Positions 16,177-24,489 of a stretch of 64,000 nt of DNA are shown here, piece by piece. Source of the DNA: Desulfobulbaceae bacterium (GTDB taxonomy: Bacteria; Desulfobacterota; Desulfobulbia; Desulfobulbales; Desulfocapsaceae); the NCBI GenBank assembly GCA_019163335.1, contig JAFLKM010000028.1, positions 42,080 through 106,079 on the forward strand, in the 5' to 3' direction. The notes beneath the pieces were generated by a model. It was not told the origin of the DNA. It searched no databases and worked only from the letters and a program-made list of their open reading frames with translations. Numbering within the stretch: position 1 is the first letter of the stretch; each line of letters begins with the position of its first letter. A program made the translations under genes and the position numbers.

Positions 16177-17688
16177 TCAACGACTCTCCTTGATTTTCTG
16201 GCGCCAGAAGGCCGGGCCGCTCTTGTGCACGGAATCGCCTAAGCTGTCCACAGCAACGGTCACCGGCATATCCTCAACCTCAAATTCATAGATAGCCTCC
16301 ATGCCAAGATCAGCAAAGGCCAGCACTCGAGATTTTTTGATCGCCTTGGAAACCAGGCAGGCTGCACCGCCCACCGCCATGAGATAAACCGCACCATGAT
16401 CTTTGATAGAGTCGATTGTCGCATCGCCCCGCTCTGATTTACCGATCATGCCAAAAAGACCGGCCTGGGACAGCATCATCTCGGTATACTTATCCATGCG
16501 AGTGGCAGTCGTGGGACCGGCAGGGCCCACGACCTCATCACCAACTGGATCAACCGGCCCCACGTAATAAATAAATTTTCCTTTCAAATCAACCCCTTCC
16601 GGCAAAGGCTGGCCTTGTGCCAAAAGCTTCTGGATTCGACCATGGGCCGCATCCCGTCCAGTCAGAATGACACCGTTCAGAAGCAGAGTCTCACCAGCCC
16701 GCCAGCTCGCAATTTCTGCACGGGTAATGCCATTCAGCTGCACCCGCTTCATCCCCGGCCCCATTTCCCACTGGATCTGCGGCCAATCTTCCAGATTCGG
16801 CTGCTCAAAACGGGCCGGGCCGCTCCCATCCAGGGTAAAGTGGATATGGCGGGTGGCAGCGCAGTTCGGGATCATCGCCACCGGCAGAGAGGCGGCGTGG
16901 GTCGGGCAATCCAGGATCTTCACATCCAGGATCGTGGTCAGCCCACCCAGACCCTGAGCGCCGATGCCGAGATTATTCACTGCTGCATAGATCTCAAGTC
17001 GCAGCTCCTCAATGCGATTTACCGGGCCGCGCTCCATCAATTCCTGAATATCGATGGGCTCCATCAGCGATTCCTTGGCCAGCACCATGGCCTTATCCAC
17101 CGTTCCCCCAATACCTATGCCCAAAATCCCTGGCGGACACCAGCCTGCGCCCATGGCAGGGACGGTCGCCACCACCCAGTCAACAATGGAATCCCCGGGG
17201 TTCAGGGTCACAAACTTGCTCTTATTCTCCGATCCGCCACCCTTGGCGGCAATATGAATATCAATGCTACTGCCAGGCACTAACTCGGTATACATCACCG
17301 AGGGGGTATTGTCGCCGGTATTTTTCCGACTCCCGGCCGGATCAGCCAGCACCGAGGCTCGCAAGGGGTTTTTCGGACTGAGCCAGGCCTGACGGACGCC
17401 CGCGTCCACCAATTCCTGGAGACTGAGCTGGGTATTAAAATGACACTGCATCCCGACTTTCAAGAAAACGGTCACAATGCCGGTATCCTGACAGATGGGA
17501 CGCCGGCCCATTGCGGCCATCCGGGAGTTGAGCAGGATCTGGGCTATGGCATCTTTGGCCGCAGGGTTTTGCTCTTTTTCATAGGCCCGGGCCATGGCGT
17601 TAATAAAATCAAGGGGATGGGCATAGGAAATCAGTTGCAGACTCTCGGCAATGGAGTTGATAAAATCTTCTGGTTTAATTGTGATCAT
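16177..17688 (-). CDS. fumA: Fumarate hydratase, class I (iron-sulfur, single chain)
   Basis: 503 residues from the ATG at 17688 (MITIKPEDFINSIAESLQ), which matches the family N-terminus; an upstream in-frame extension to 17757 looks spurious. It is a fused alpha-beta class I fumarase: alpha part with RRPICQDTGIVTVF (Cys66 a cluster ligand) and IPNCAATRHIHF, beta part with VGPAGPTTATRMDKY and GRGDAT-like SERGDATIDSIKDHGAVYLMA. It interconverts fumarate and malate with an oxygen-sensitive [4Fe-4S] cluster, in the TCA or propionate pathway. It appears monocistronic. The class is clear; the fumA/fumB suffix is only conventional. Confidence 0.94.
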   Translation of the reverse strand: MITIKPEDFINSIAESLQLISYAHPLDFINAMARAYEKEQNPAAKDAIAQILLNSRMAAMGRRPICQDTGIVTVFLKVGMQCHFNTQLSLQELVDAGVRQAWLSPKNPLRASVLADPAGSRKNTGDNTPSVMYTELVPGSSIDIHIAAKGGGSENKSKFVTLNPGDSIVDWVVATVPAMGAGWCPPGILGIGIGGTVDKAMVLAKESLMEPIDIQELMERGPVNRIEELRLEIYAAVNNLGIGAQGLGGLTTILDVKILDCPTHAASLPVAMIPNCAATRHIHFTLDGSGPARFEQPNLEDWPQIQWEMGPGMKRVQLNGITRAEIASWRAGETLLLNGVILTGRDAAHGRIQKLLAQGQPLPEGVDLKGKFIYYVGPVDPVGDEVVGPAGPTTATRMDKYTEMMLSQAGLFGMIGKSERGDATIDSIKDHGAVYLMAVGGAACLVSKAIKKSRVLAFADLGMEAIYEFEVEDMPVTVAVDSLGDSVHKSGPAFWRQKIKESR

Positions 17689-17840
17689 GACAGGAGAAAA
17701 ATGGAAGAATGAATAAGATGGATGGGGGGAAAAGCAGAGTTCATCCTCACATCCCACAGAAAAAAATCAGAGGGGCGTCAGCTGATATTCAGCATCAGCC
17801 TGCCCACCGACACACAAGAACCTTAACATCGTAATCAAAC

Positions 17841-17901
17841 AAAAAAAGCAGAAAAAAGCAATACACCTCTGTTGAGGAATACTGCTCTCTCTGCTTTTTT
17901 T
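17841..17901 (-). terminator. Terminator after the first MinD-ferredoxin gene
   Basis: AAAAAAAGCAGA (17841-17852) pairs with TCTGCTTTTTTT (17890-17901). On the minus strand the stem is followed by the T-run, 28 bp beyond the stop at 17929. The symmetry would also allow termination on the plus strand. Confidence 0.65.
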
Positions 17902-17928
17902 GATAAATCAGTTTTTTGGACTTGCTCT

Positions 17929-18795
17929 TTACAAACGCGCACTCATTCCTTGCCAGATTGAACGAATAGCCTCAGCAGCCGGACTCTGCGGCAAATTGAC
18001 CACCGGGACACCCTGAATCTGGGCCGCGACCACAGCAGGATCAAAGGGGATTCGCCCTAAAACCTGCACCCCGCGCGCAGCGCAGGAAGCCTCAATCTCC
18101 TCGGTCATCTGCGGATAGAGATCCCATTTATTAATACAGACAAAGGCAGGAATTTTAAAATGAACAGCCAGATCAAGAACCCGCTCCAGATCATGCCAAC
18201 CGGACTGCGTTGACTCAGTCACCGCCAGCACTGTATTGACCCCGGAGAGGGAGGCGATCACCGGGCAACCAATTCCGGGGGCTCCATCAATGACGATCAA
18301 GTCCACTCCTGTTTGCTCTGCCAGAGTGCGGGCCTCCTTTTTGATAAACGAGACCAGCCTGCCGGAGTTCTCTTCGCCAGCAAAAAGCTGCGCATGTACC
18401 ATGGGGCCGTAATCGGTATCGGATACGTACCAGCTTCCACAGTGATTTTCCTCCAGTTCAATGGCCTGCTCCGGACAGAAATGTGCGCAGACGCCACAGC
18501 CCTCACAACCAAGAGAATCGATGACCGCCGTCTGAGCGCCCATGGTAATGGCGTCAAACTGGCACAGCTCAACGCACAGTCCACAGGCACTGCATAGATC
18601 GTTGACCATTTTTGCCTTGACCCCGGAACGGAATTCATTCTTACTCCGGGGTTTTGGGGCAAGCAGGAGATGTAAATCAGCGGCATCCACATCACAGTCA
18701 ACCATGATCTTGTTTTCCGCAAGCGCCGCGATCGACCCCACCAGACTGGTCTTTCCGGTTCCGCCTTTGCCGCTTAAGATAAGTAATTCTTTCAT
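17929..18795 (-). CDS. MinD-superfamily P-loop ATPase with inserted 2x[4Fe-4S] ferredoxin domain
   Basis: 288 residues. The deviant Walker A is GKGGTGKT (9-16). A ferredoxin insertion carries two CxxCxxCxxxC sets (Cys68/71/74/78 and Cys97/100/103/107); the switch region DGAPGIGCPV follows. Proteins of this type accompany the orange protein (ORP) in Desulfovibrio and similar anaerobes and are thought to handle metal-sulfur clusters using ATP. AAGGAG lies about 9 bp before the ATG, inside the end of the hairpin array that separates it from the second ATPase. Substrate unknown. Confidence 0.9.
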   Translation of the reverse strand: MKELLILSGKGGTGKTSLVGSIAALAENKIMVDCDVDAADLHLLLAPKPRSKNEFRSGVKAKMVNDLCSACGLCVELCQFDAITMGAQTAVIDSLGCEGCGVCAHFCPEQAIELEENHCGSWYVSDTDYGPMVHAQLFAGEENSGRLVSFIKKEARTLAEQTGVDLIVIDGAPGIGCPVIASLSGVNTVLAVTESTQSGWHDLERVLDLAVHFKIPAFVCINKWDLYPQMTEEIEASCAARGVQVLGRIPFDPAVVAAQIQGVPVVNLPQSPAAEAIRSIWQGMSARL

Positions 18796-18805
18796 GTTAT
18801 ACGCT

Positions 18806-19112
18806 CCTTAGATGCCGTCACCGCAAGCGCAAGGGCTTTTTCTTGCGCTTGCGGTCTACGGCATCTTATGCCGCTCCAAAGAAACAGCCAATCCCCACCG
18901 GCTGTTTCTTTGAGTGGCGTCTACCAGATAACAACAACGACAAATTCCATCTGCCCTTGTTGCATACGGCACCTTAAGCCGCTCCAAAAAAACAGCAGCC
19001 CCCACACCATCATTGAAAAAAAGGTAAAGATTCCGAATGTTTCCTTGAGCAGCGTCTACCAGATAAAGAGAAAAGATAAAGCAACTTACTCTATTCTCTT
19101 TACGGCGCCTTA
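18806..19112 (-). repeat. Array of five family B hairpins with conserved linkers
   Basis: Read on the minus strand, it starts at the stop of the upstream ATPase gene and ends at the Shine-Dalgarno of the next. Five hairpins alternate with two linkers: GCGGCWTAAGRTGCCGTA (twice, plus a variant TAAGGCGCCGTA at the start) and TATCTGGTAGACGCYRCTC (twice). Arms are unrelated to each other but self-complementary, e.g. AAGAGAA/TTCTCTT, CAACAA/TTGTTG, AAAGAAACAGCC/GGCTGTTTCTTT and CCGCAAGCGCAAG/CTTGCGCTTGCGG. The last stem extends through AGATGCCGT/ACGGCATCT. This could be structured RNA, a palindromic mobile array, or an mRNA-processing region. Confidence 0.8.
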
Positions 19113-19994
19113 CTTCATTCCCAACTGCAAATTGTTCCTGTAATCCCTTACCAAGGAAGCCAGTAAGTCCTGAAGAACCGGACGCAACTCAGGAGCACTC
19201 TCCACCATGCTCAACCCGCGGGCATAGCCCTCGGCAATCTTGCGATCAAAGGGAATCTTGAGCAGAAGCGGGATATTTTCCTGAAGACACCACTTCTCCA
19301 CCCGATCATCGCCCAGATCTGAACGATTAATAATCACCCCGCATGGTTTAGAAAAATTGTGCACAACCTCAGCGGCAAGTTTCAAGTCATGCAGCCCGAA
19401 AGGAGTGGGCTCGGTGACGAGAATCACATAGTCCACATCGGTAATGGCAGCCACAAATGGACAGGAGGTGCCGGGAGGTGCATCGATGATCACCAGTGTT
19501 TTTTTCTCCTCATCAACCATCTCTCCATGGATCGCCCTTTTTTTCACCGCCCGGAGGAGAGGAACACCCATGGCCTCACCCACCCGGGTCCGACCATGGA
19601 CAAAGCCGATATCCCCAGCCATACCCGATTCAAGAACCCCGATCTCCCGCTCACCACGGGCTATGGCATCCTCAGGACAGACCCGAAAACAACCCAGACA
19701 GGAATGACACATCTCTGGGAAGGTCATAATCGTATTGGCAAAGAGGGTAATGGCATTATAGCGGCAGATATCACGGCACTTCCCGCAATAGGTGCATTTA
19801 TCCCGCAAAATCTCCGGGATGATGACCGTAAACCGCTCATGGGTAGTCAACTCCGGTTTCAGAAAGAGATGACCATTGGGTTCTTCCACATCACAGTCAA
19901 GATACTGAACCGGCCCCGGAGCACAAAGGGCCAGACTTGTCGAGACGATGGTCTTGCCGGTTCCGCCTTTGCCGCTGGCAACTGCTATCTGCAT
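19110..19994 (-). CDS. MinD-superfamily P-loop ATPase with inserted 2x[4Fe-4S] ferredoxin domain (second copy)
   Basis: 294 residues from the ATG at 19994 (MQIAVASGKGGTGKT), with AGGTG just upstream; a longer frame to 20075 would overlap the NifX-like gene. Walker A is GKGGTGKT; ferredoxin cysteines are Cys67/70/73/77 and Cys96/99/102/106; the switch motif is DAPPGTSCPF. It starts 8 bp after the stop of the NifX-like gene, so the two are probably translationally coupled. It is paralogous to the ATPase at 17929-18795 but clearly diverged, so the two may form a heterodimer, as proposed for ORP-associated ATPases. Confidence 0.9.
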   Translation of the reverse strand: MQIAVASGKGGTGKTIVSTSLALCAPGPVQYLDCDVEEPNGHLFLKPELTTHERFTVIIPEILRDKCTYCGKCRDICRYNAITLFANTIMTFPEMCHSCLGCFRVCPEDAIARGEREIGVLESGMAGDIGFVHGRTRVGEAMGVPLLRAVKKRAIHGEMVDEEKKTLVIIDAPPGTSCPFVAAITDVDYVILVTEPTPFGLHDLKLAAEVVHNFSKPCGVIINRSDLGDDRVEKWCLQENIPLLLKIPFDRKIAEGYARGLSMVESAPELRPVLQDLLASLVRDYRNNLQLGMK

Positions 19995-20002
19995 CTGTAC
20001 AC

Positions 20003-20476
20003 CTATTGTTTTCTGTTTTGACCCTTCCCCTGACCCGAACCTCGGCCAGCGCCGCCACCCTGTCCACATCCGCATCCGCCCCCGTAGCCTTTACCGCCAG
20101 TTGCCTTGCCCGTTCCTCCACCAGAGTTCCCGGAGGTTGAACATGCCTGCGGAGATGAGCCAGCCCGAAAAGCGTCCACTGCCTCACGCACAGACCCCTC
20201 TACTCCAGTAACTACCTGGATATTACTCTTTTCGATGACGGCCATGGCCTTGGGCCCAACCTGTCCAGTTAAAACAGCCTGCACTCCTTTGTCGGCAACC
20301 ATGGCTGCCGCACCTATGCCAGCCCCTTGGGACGCATTCACTCCCTGGGAATTATCTATTGCTTCCAAAAGCGCCCCGGTTTCGCTGTCAATAATGAGCA
20401 GACAAGCTGCCCTGCCAAATCGAGGATCAACATTGGAATCAAGATTCATGCCGGTAGCAGTTACTACAATCTTCAT
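20003..20476 (-). CDS. NifX/NifB-family iron-molybdenum cofactor-binding protein (ORP-like)
   Basis: 157 residues from the ATG at 20476, which has GGAG 7 bp upstream; the ATG at 20488 lacks one. Residues 1-110 match the dinitrogenase Fe-Mo-cofactor family: MKIVVTATGMNLDSNVDPRFGRA, then GIGAAAMVADKGVQAVLTGQVGPKA. The tail (about 115-157) is Gly-rich with CGCG. In sulfate reducers, members of this family such as the orange protein ORP bind a Mo-Cu-S cluster and are encoded with MinD-ferredoxin ATPases, as here. No nif structural gene is present, so a nitrogenase role is unlikely. Confidence 0.88.
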   Translation of the reverse strand: MKIVVTATGMNLDSNVDPRFGRAACLLIIDSETGALLEAIDNSQGVNASQGAGIGAAAMVADKGVQAVLTGQVGPKAMAVIEKSNIQVVTGVEGSVREAVDAFRAGSSPQACSTSGNSGGGTGKATGGKGYGGGCGCGQGGGAGRGSGQGKGQNRKQ

Positions 20477-20526
20477 AATGGTCTCCATTACTGTAAAAGG
20501 AAAACTTCCTGGTCAACACTTTAACG

Positions 20527-20542
20527 ACACGCACCATTGCGT
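20527..20542. promoter_or_regulatory. Dyad, candidate operator at the NifX-like promoter
   Basis: CACGC and GCGTG (CACGCACCATTGCGTG read on plus) form a 5-bp inverted repeat just downstream of the predicted -10 box on the minus strand. Its position around +10 to +25 suits a repressor site or a leader hairpin. Confidence 0.35.
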
Positions 20543-20554
20543 GATAATACACAT

Positions 20555-20582
20555 ATTATAGTGAGACATTGCACTAAATCAA
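20555..20582 (-). promoter_or_regulatory. Sigma-70-type promoter for the NifX-like/MinD operon
   Basis: On the minus strand TTGATT (20582-20577) and TATAAT (20560-20555) are 16 bp apart, about 80 bp upstream of the ATG at 20476. This is the best-matching promoter in the window. Confidence 0.6.
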
Positions 20583-20756
20583 GGGAGAATAATGCATGAA
20601 CAAAAATAGTTATCGAGCTGACGACGAGATCGGCAAGGTTGACATTCTCGGGACAGAAAGAAGAGATGGACTTTTCCACTACAATACAGAAGGCGATCAG
20701 GGCATGGAAACATTTCGGCAACACCGGCACCCTTTATTTTGCCTTTCATAAAAATG

Positions 20757-21557
20757 TCAGCGAAGGATGGTACGCGGCGGATGAAAACCAGCGGGAGCCG
20801 TGGTGTTGGGCATCAGGATTCCCTCGGGGCCGATCAGGGTCCCGGGATTGGTCACCGAATTGCAACCGGTCTGGGCCTTGTCCCCGAGGATGGCACCGAA
20901 CTTGCGGCGACCGGTATCAATGAGACCTTCACTGGTGCGCACCGCGATGTTTCCCGCCAGAAAACGAAGGTTGGCAAACTTGGTGCCCGCTCCCAGATTT
21001 ACCTCCCGGCCAAGAATAGAGTCGCCAAGATAGGCAAAATGACCGGCCTTGGCATGATCGAGAAAAAGGGAATGCTTCACTTCAGTGGTGTGGCCAACCA
21101 CGCAATGGGCGCCGATCAGACAATAGCCACGAAGATATGCCCCCTGTCGGATCTCAGTATGATCGCCGATAATTGTCGGTGACTTGATCAGGGCGCCGCT
21201 CTCCACCAGCACCCCGCGCCCGAGGGCGATGCGGCTTCCCATGAGCACGGCCCCGGCCATGATCACCGTGGCACCAGGAAGCTCCCGTCCATCAGAGCTC
21301 ACCAGCAGCTGCTTCTTGGTCGTGTCTCCATAGCTGATAGTTAATCCCGCTGCCGACAAAATTTCCCCCTCGTGTAACACAACGGTTTTCGGCAGTGGCT
21401 CGGCATCGGGAAGCAAGGGGCTGTTCACCAAGGGATACATATATCCATGCATGTAATCCTTGAGCCTGGCCAAGGCACTCCACACATATTCATGTTCAGA
21501 AAACAACGGGGCATGGGGAAACCCTGAAAGGTCAAAAAAAGAACTCGGACTCAACAT
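20757..21557 (-). CDS. Left-handed beta-helix protein (GlmU C-domain-like acyltransferase fold)
   Basis: 266 residues; GGAG lies 7 bp before the ATG. Residues from about 95 onward form hexapeptide repeats (VIMAGAVLMGSRIALGRGV, then IIGDHTEIRQGAYLRG, then VVGHTTEVKHSLFLDHAKAG), ending in FGAILGDKAQTGCNSVTNPG like the GlmU C-terminal half. There is no N-terminal nucleotidyltransferase domain. The HAKAGHFAYLGDS segment matches the GlmU acetyltransferase site region, so acetyl-CoA-dependent acyl transfer to an amino-sugar phosphate is plausible, but the substrate is not evident. It stands alone on the minus strand upstream of divergent lon. Confidence 0.85.
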   Translation of the reverse strand: MLSPSSFFDLSGFPHAPLFSEHEYVWSALARLKDYMHGYMYPLVNSPLLPDAEPLPKTVVLHEGEILSAAGLTISYGDTTKKQLLVSSDGRELPGATVIMAGAVLMGSRIALGRGVLVESGALIKSPTIIGDHTEIRQGAYLRGYCLIGAHCVVGHTTEVKHSLFLDHAKAGHFAYLGDSILGREVNLGAGTKFANLRFLAGNIAVRTSEGLIDTGRRKFGAILGDKAQTGCNSVTNPGTLIGPEGILMPNTTAPAGFHPPRTILR

Positions 21558-21809
21558 GAGAACACTCCATCCATAAAGGAACCATCGTGATACTTCATCC
21601 AGACTGAAAGGTGGACAAAACTAATGAATCGGCTCTTCCAGACATCTCTTTCACTGTCGCCACTCAATCCTTCCACCTTCAGCCTTTGCAACTGCCTAGG
21701 CGGAAACAATTATGGGAGAAAGGGCACGGTAATTCAAGAAAAATCAGGGGAAACACCCATTATTCCAGGGCAATTCAACCCCTCTCTGCGATCTTGCTCA
21801 TTTGCCATC

Positions 21810-21838
21810 TTGACTTCAACCCGGTAAATGTTTAAATT
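21810..21838 (+). promoter_or_regulatory. Candidate lon promoter
   Basis: TTGACT (21810-21815) and TAAATT (21833-21838) are 17 bp apart. This would give lon a 5' leader of about 185 nt that contains the family B hairpin. Confidence 0.45.
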
Positions 21839-21931
21839 TTTCGGGCGGTTTGAGGCATTACGCCAGAACCTTTTATTCCTTTTTATATTTTTCGCCGCTC
21901 TAAGAAAATAACATATCCATGGATTGAACGG

Positions 21932-21992
21932 AAGCGGCATAAGGTGCCGTAACGAAATTGATATAAATGACCATGGTATTTCATAACGGCTC
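21932..21992 (+). repeat. Family B hairpin in the lon leader
   Basis: The conserved foot GCGGCATAAGGTGCCGTAAC matches the linker of the array at 18.8-19.1 kb. A weak stem follows (GAAAT...ATTTC), and the other foot is ATAACGGCTCC. It lies 36 bp upstream of the lon start. Confidence 0.65.
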
Positions 21993-22027
21993 CTCAACAG
22001 AACACCAAATCAAGCAAGGAGGTTTGC

Positions 22028-24481
22028 GTGGATTTTAATGACACATTATCCATTGGCATGGATGATTTTTCCGACAGTGAAAATATGAAGATCCCTGAAG
22101 TTCTGCCGATGATGGCAGTTCGGGATGTGGTGATCTTCAACTACATGATTATTCCTCTTTTTGTGGGCCGCCCCAATTCAGTGGAGGCCGTCGGTGAGGC
22201 TCTGAAAAAAGACAAGCTCCTTATGCTTGTTACCCAGAAGGATTCCACCCAGGACAATCCCGAGTCTGATGATCTCTATTCCGTGGGCATGGTCTGCATG
22301 GTTATGCGAACCCTGAAGCTCCCCGATGGACGGTTAAAGGTCCTGGTACAGGCGGCATCCAAGGCCCGGATTAAGGAATATGTCCAGAAAGAGCCCTTTT
22401 ATCAGGTCAAGGTTGAGGTCCTGCAGGAGATCGAACCGGAGAAGATCACCGTCCGGATTGAGGCCTTGATGCGCACCGTGCGGGAACAGACGGAAAAGAT
22501 CATGTCCCTGCGCGGTATTCTCTCCGCCGACCTGATGACCATCATCAATAACATCGAAGAGCCGGGGCGTCTCGCCGATCTGGTGGGCTCCAACCTGCGG
22601 CTCAAGGTGGCAGAATCCCAGACCATCCTCGAAGAAATTGACTCCGTTGCCCGCCTGAAACTGGTCAACGACCTGCTCACCAAGGAGCTGGAGGTCACCA
22701 CCGTCCAGGCCAAGATCCAGTCCGACGCCAAGGAGGAGATGGGGAAATCCCAACGCGAGTACTATCTGCGCGAGCAATTGCACGCCCTGCAGAAAGAACT
22801 GGGCGACGGCGATGAGCGGGTCCAGGAGATTGAAGATCTCTACAAGGCGCTTAAGAAAACCAAAATGCCAAAATCCGTGCGCAAGGAGGCAGCCAAGCAG
22901 ATCAACCGCATGGAGATGATGCATCCTGATTCCTCCGAAGCCACGATTATCCGAACCTACATCGACTGGATCCTTGATGTGCCCTGGCGCAAGTCCACGC
23001 AGGATCACCTGGATCTGGTGGCGGCACGAGCAGTGCTCGATGAGGATCATCACGGCCTGGAAAAGGTCAAGGAACGTATCCTTGAATACCTGGCGGTGCG
23101 GAAACTCAACCCCACCACCAAGGGCCCGATCCTCTGTTTTGTCGGTCCTCCAGGCGTGGGTAAGACCTCCCTTGGCAAGTCCATCGCCCGGGCCATGGGC
23201 CGCAAGTTCCACCGCATGTCACTGGGCGGGATGCGCGATGAAGCGGAGATCCGCGGCCATCGCCGGACCTATATCGGGGCCATGCCGGGCCGCATCATCC
23301 AGGGACTCAAACTGGTGGACTCCAACAACCCCATCTTCATGATGGACGAGATTGACAAGATCGGCTCGGACTATCGCGGCGATCCTTCTTCCGCACTCTT
23401 GGAAGTACTCGATCCGGAGCAGAATTTCGAGTTCACCGATCATTACATGAACATGCCCTTTGATCTGTCCAAGGTGATGTTTATCACCACAGCCAATATG
23501 ACCGACACCATCCCCAGTCCGCTCCTCGACCGGATGGAGGTGATCCGCCTTTCCGGTTATACCCAGGAGGAAAAACTGGCCATCGCCAGACGCTACCTGT
23601 TGCCCCGACAATTGAAAGAAAACGGCATCAAGGCCAATCAGATCCGCCTCCAGGATGAGACCCTGCAATATATTATCAGCCATTACACCTACGAGGCCGG
23701 CCTGCGAAACCTGGAACGCGAGATCGGCAAGGTCTGCCGCAAGGTCGCCCGCAAGATCGCTGAAGGCGGAAAAGGGCCTTACAGTATAACCGTCGGTACC
23801 ATAGACCGGTACCTGGGGCCACCCAAGAATATCCCTGAGTCTGAGATGGATGCCCTGTCCCAGCCGGGACTGGTTACCGGACTGGCCTGGACCGAGGTGG
23901 GCGGCGAGATCCTCCATATCGAGGTCAACCTTATGCCCGGCAAGGGGGCCCTGACCCTCACCGGTCAGCTGGGCGATGTGATGAAGGAGTCGGTTCAGGC
24001 AGCCCTGACCTATTGCCGCAGTCGCTCCCAGGAGATGGGAGTGGAAGACAGTTTCTTTGAAAAAACAGATATCCATGTTCATGTCCCGGCCGGCGCCATC
24101 CCCAAGGACGGCCCCTCCGCTGGGATCACCATGGCTACCGCCATCTATTCGGCGATCACCAAAAAGAAACTGATCAAAGGCTTGGCCATGACCGGAGAAG
24201 TGACCCTGCGGGGCCGGGTTCTCCCCATTGGCGGCCTCAAAGAGAAGGCCCTGGCGGCCCTGCGCGCCGATATCACCAAGGTGATCATCCCTGAGCAGAA
24301 CAAAAAAGATCTGGCCGACATCCCCAAAGATATTCGTGACAAAATGCAGTTTTTTCCGGTCAAGGATATGGATGAAGTAGTGAAAATCGCCCTTGGACAA
24401 TCGAAAAAAACGGGGAATGAAGACAAAAAACAGAAAACGGAGGGCAAGGAGCAGGAGGCTGCTTTGACTTCCGGCTCCTGA
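22028..24481 (+). CDS. lon: ATP-dependent serine protease Lon
   Basis: 817 residues, starting at GTG 22028 with AAGGAGG 6 bp upstream. It has an N-terminal substrate-binding domain ([21 protein letters not shown]), a coiled region, and an AAA+ domain with Walker [10 protein letters not shown] (about 373-380) and Walker [14 protein letters not shown]. The C-terminal protease has the catalytic dyad Ser697 (DGPSAG) and Lys740 (GGLKEK). Lon degrades misfolded and regulatory proteins in the cytoplasm. A charged tail of about 30 residues follows the protease domain. mltG follows 8 bp downstream. Confidence 0.98.
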   Translation: MDFNDTLSIGMDDFSDSENMKIPEVLPMMAVRDVVIFNYMIIPLFVGRPNSVEAVGEALKKDKLLMLVTQKDSTQDNPESDDLYSVGMVCMVMRTLKLPDGRLKVLVQAASKARIKEYVQKEPFYQVKVEVLQEIEPEKITVRIEALMRTVREQTEKIMSLRGILSADLMTIINNIEEPGRLADLVGSNLRLKVAESQTILEEIDSVARLKLVNDLLTKELEVTTVQAKIQSDAKEEMGKSQREYYLREQLHALQKELGDGDERVQEIEDLYKALKKTKMPKSVRKEAAKQINRMEMMHPDSSEATIIRTYIDWILDVPWRKSTQDHLDLVAARAVLDEDHHGLEKVKERILEYLAVRKLNPTTKGPILCFVGPPGVGKTSLGKSIARAMGRKFHRMSLGGMRDEAEIRGHRRTYIGAMPGRIIQGLKLVDSNNPIFMMDEIDKIGSDYRGDPSSALLEVLDPEQNFEFTDHYMNMPFDLSKVMFITTANMTDTIPSPLLDRMEVIRLSGYTQEEKLAIARRYLLPRQLKENGIKANQIRLQDETLQYIISHYTYEAGLRNLEREIGKVCRKVARKIAEGGKGPYSITVGTIDRYLGPPKNIPESEMDALSQPGLVTGLAWTEVGGEILHIEVNLMPGKGALTLTGQLGDVMKESVQAALTYCRSRSQEMGVEDSFFEKTDIHVHVPAGAIPKDGPSAGITMATAIYSAITKKKLIKGLAMTGEVTLRGRVLPIGGLKEKALAALRADITKVIIPEQNKKDLADIPKDIRDKMQFFPVKDMDEVVKIALGQSKKTGNEDKKQKTEGKEQEAALTSGS

Positions 24482-24489
24482 AAGGGGGA

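Larger units (their letters stand above)
21558..22027. other. lon upstream region
   Basis: 470 bp between divergent genes. It holds a candidate promoter (21810-21838), a family B hairpin (21932-21992) and the lon ribosome-binding site. I find no supported gene in it. Confidence 0.5.

Noticed and set aside
18806..19112. CRISPR array
   Set aside because: The spacing is irregular, the repeated linkers alternate between two types, and the parts between are palindromic rather than unique spacers.
20639..21182. Plus-strand frames overlapping the beta-helix gene
   Set aside because: They run antisense through the hexapeptide repeats and lack a family signature.
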